From Erythrobacter fulvus (GTDB lineage: Bacteria; Pseudomonadota; Alphaproteobacteria; Sphingomonadales; Sphingomonadaceae), in assembly GCF_028595285.1 (NCBI RefSeq), contig NZ_JAQQXQ010000003.1:124001-188000 (forward strand): a DNA stretch of 64,000 bases, written 5' to 3'. A program made the position numbers and the translations under genes. Position 1 is the stretch's first letter; each line of letters opens with the position of its first letter. Of the stretch, positions 62,624-64,000 are shown piece after piece. A model generated the notes under the pieces. It saw only the letters and a program-made list of their open reading frames with translations, did not search any database and was not told where the DNA came from.

Positions 62624-63115
62624 TCACGTGGCAGCCGCAGACGTCGCTGCGGCTGGAAGCAGATTGAAATAAAGCACCCAAAGGCCGCCAAATGCGATCG
62701 CGACCCCGTAGGGGATGGCCAGGCGGTCGCGCTGGCGGCGCATGATGTGCCACATGCCCATGACGACGGTCAGAACCCCGCCGGCGATCGCCATTACGAT
62801 CAGCAGCTGGATAAAGATGTCCCACGGAATCCACAGCGCCAGAACAGTCAGCAGCTTCACGTCGCCGCCGCCCATCATCTTGAGCGCGAACAGCCCGGCC
62901 AGCAGCGCAAAGGCGGCAACCGCTACGCCCAGCTGCATCGCCACGTCCGGCCACAGCGCCAGACCGCTCGACCACCAGAATACCGGTGCACCCAGAGCGA
63001 TGGCCGCGTTCAGCCAGTTGTCGATTTGGCGCCGGCGAATATCGGTGAAAGCGGCAAAAACCAGCGCGATTGCCAAGGCAATCAGCAAGCCGTAGTGAAT
63101 GGTGGTCATCAGCAT
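62624..63115 (-). CDS. cpaA: Prepilin peptidase CpaA/TadV
   Basis: The 163-residue polytopic protein is a small type IV prepilin peptidase. The two catalytic aspartates are D25 ('AFTDIRRRQIDNWLN') and D85 ('MMGGGDVKLLT', the GxGD motif). It cleaves the Flp prepilin leader. ATG 63115 has GGGGG upstream; a GTG at 63142 would give 172 residues. It is the first gene of the operon, and no pilin gene precedes it in this window: the next gene upstream is on the other strand. Confidence 0.93.
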   Translation of the reverse strand: MLMTTIHYGLLIALAIALVFAAFTDIRRRQIDNWLNAAIALGAPVFWWSSGLALWPDVAMQLGVAVAAFALLAGLFALKMMGGGDVKLLTVLALWIPWDIFIQLLIVMAIAGGVLTVVMGMWHIMRRQRDRLAIPYGVAIAFGGLWVLYFNLLPAAATSAAAT

Positions 63116-63217
63116 TGTGCCCCCGAAGTTGCCTTGCGCCACGTGCGCAGCGGCCTTCTTTGAGGGAGTGCTACAGGTGTTTGCTTACCAAAAAGTAACC
63201 AAGCTCGGAGGCTCCAG

Positions 63218-64000
63218 ATTCACGCAAATTCCGATGATGCGGCGATCGACCGCAGGACCATTCCCACCGCGGCACGCGAAAGCATCTGGCGCGCGGCCGA
63301 TGGCCATGGCTTGCGCCGGATCGACTGGCCTGGTGCCTCCGATCAGCCGCGCGGATCGATCCTCTTTTTCCCGGGCCGCGGCGACAATTACGAAAAATAT
63401 CTCGAAATGCTGGAACAATGGCACCGCGCCGGCTGGCGGGTGACGGCGGCGGACTGGCGAGGCCAGGCCGGATCCGGGCGGCTCGGCAAAGATGCGGTTA
63501 CCGGGCATATCGAAGATTTCGCGATATGGATCGACGATCTGGCGCACCTCTGGAAAAGCTGGGTCGCCGAAACGCCCGGGCCGCATGTGCTCGCCGCACA
63601 CTCGATGGGCGGGCATCTGGTGATGCGCGCGCTGGTCGAACGGCGGGTTGATCCCGATGCGGTGGTGCTCAGCGCGCCGATGATCGGGGTTAACGGCCCA
63701 CCATTGCCCCTGCCGGTGCTGCATGCGGTGGCGCGTTTGATGTGCGCTGTTGGCGATCCGACCCGTCAGGCGTGGAAATGGAGCGAAAAGCCCGGCGAAA
63801 TGCCGGCATCGCGCGCTAGTCTTCTTACCCATGATCCCGATCGCTATGCCGACGAGCAATGGTGGCGCGATCACCGGCCCGAACTGGTAATGGGCCCGGC
63901 AAGCTGGCGCTGGGTAGAGCGCGCCTATGCCTCCTCGCGCAAGCTGGAGCAGGCAGGCGCACTGGAAAGCGTCGACGTGCCGGTGCTGATCCTTTCGACA
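63218..64000 (+). CDS. Alpha/beta hydrolase, lysophospholipase-like (3' end beyond window), probable ATT start
   Basis: The visible 261 residues carry an alpha/beta-hydrolase core: 'GSILFFPGRGDNYEKYLE' with the oxyanion region, 'VTAADWRGQAGSGRLG', and the nucleophile S129 in 'AAHSMGGHLVMRAL'. It resembles PldB-type lysophospholipase proteins. The conserved N-terminus begins near 'DRRTIPTAARESIWRAADGHGLRRIDW' (split around residue 20). No ATG, GTG or TTG lies in frame between the upstream stop (63161) and TTG 63311, which would remove that segment. ATT at 63218 follows GGAGG (63207-63211) with a 6-base spacer and gives a normal N-terminus, so ATT is the likely start. It is divergent from cpaA. 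Confidence 0.75.
   Translation, partial: MHANSDDAAIDRRTIPTAARESIWRAADGHGLRRIDWPGASDQPRGSILFFPGRGDNYEKYLEMLEQWHRAGWRVTAADWRGQAGSGRLGKDAVTGHIEDFAIWIDDLAHLWKSWVAETPGPHVLAAHSMGGHLVMRALVERRVDPDAVVLSAPMIGVNGPPLPLPVLHAVARLMCAVGDPTRQAWKWSEKPGEMPASRASLLTHDPDRYADEQWWRDHRPELVMGPASWRWVERAYASSRKLEQAGALESVDVPVLILST

Noticed and set aside
63181..63200. Possible CtrA box upstream of cpaA
   Set aside because: The minus-strand stretch around TTACTTTTTGGTAAG does not fit TTAA-N7-TTAA; half-sites are mismatched and misspaced.
1..64000. CRISPR arrays, insertion sequences, prophage, tRNA or rRNA genes
   Set aside because: No regularly spaced direct repeats, transposase motifs, terminal repeats or tRNA-like folds were recognised by reading; a dedicated scan was not possible.

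Overview
The window looks like a chromosomal segment from a GC-rich alphaproteobacterium of the Sphingomonadales, most likely an Erythrobacter- or Porphyrobacter-like aerobe. The grounds are the two very large TonB-dependent receptors with 'TGSR' plugs, the fixNOQP/fixGHIS-type cbb3 oxidase block, the Caulobacter-style cpa/tad pilus genes, alphaproteobacterial heat-shock and Fnr promoter motifs, and high GC with short or overlapping gene junctions. I saw no rRNA, tRNA, IS element, prophage or CRISPR array. A near-canonical parS site (19222-19237) suggests the segment may lie in the origin-proximal, ParB-loaded part of the chromosome.

Layout. (1) 1-3805, minus: a compact redox/signalling cluster made of an FHA membrane protein (cut by the window edge), a five-helix heme-b-like membrane protein, and an 817-residue fusion of an FAD oxidoreductase, two cyclic-nucleotide-binding domains and a four-cluster ferredoxin. 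(2) 3914-7877: a CcmI-like TPR protein, a SulP anion transporter behind a structured leader, and glutamate dehydrogenase. (3) 8002-19086: a microaerobic respiration block with hemN, a small secreted Cys protein, ccoS, ccoI, ccoH, ccoG, ccoP, ccoQ, ccoO, ccoN, a Crp/Fnr regulator and ompW. Fnr boxes sit upstream of ccoN, between the regulator and ompW, and (one mismatch) upstream of hemN. (4) 19087-19257: terminator, helically phased T-tracts and parS. (5) 19258-29044: an acetate module with a DcaP-like porin, acs, crbR, crbS, a VC_2705-type Na+/solute symporter and its DUF4212 partner. (6) 29227-37598: a small beta-rich protein, an M16 peptidase, a penicillin-acylase-family hydrolase and clpB with a sigma-32 promoter. 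(7) 37958-50890: two TonB receptors, an S9 peptidase, a small secreted protein and a three-gene operon of one methyltransferase and two Fe(II)/2-oxoglutarate dioxygenases. (8) 51081-55625: beta-oxidation genes (thiolase, SDR dehydrogenase, enoyl-CoA hydratase, MarR) interrupted by a TsdA-like diheme cytochrome c. (9) 55652-63115, minus: a Tad/Cpa pilus operon (cpaA, cpaB, cpaC, cpaD, cpaE, tadB, tadC) with no cpaF ATPase and no pilin gene. (10) From 63218: an alpha/beta hydrolase cut by the window edge, apparently started at ATT.

How the parts fit. CcoGHIS and HemN supply copper, assembly factors and heme for the cbb3 oxidase, with the Fnr-type regulator as the probable oxygen-responsive switch. 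CrbS (transporter-linked sensor kinase) and CrbR (response regulator) probably control acs and the acetate symporter next to them. The TonB receptors plus secreted peptidases suggest peptide scavenging. The least explained parts are the FHA / heme-b / FAD-cNMP-ferredoxin cluster, the dioxygenase-methyltransferase operon, the phased T-tracts running into parS, and the Tad locus lacking its ATPase.
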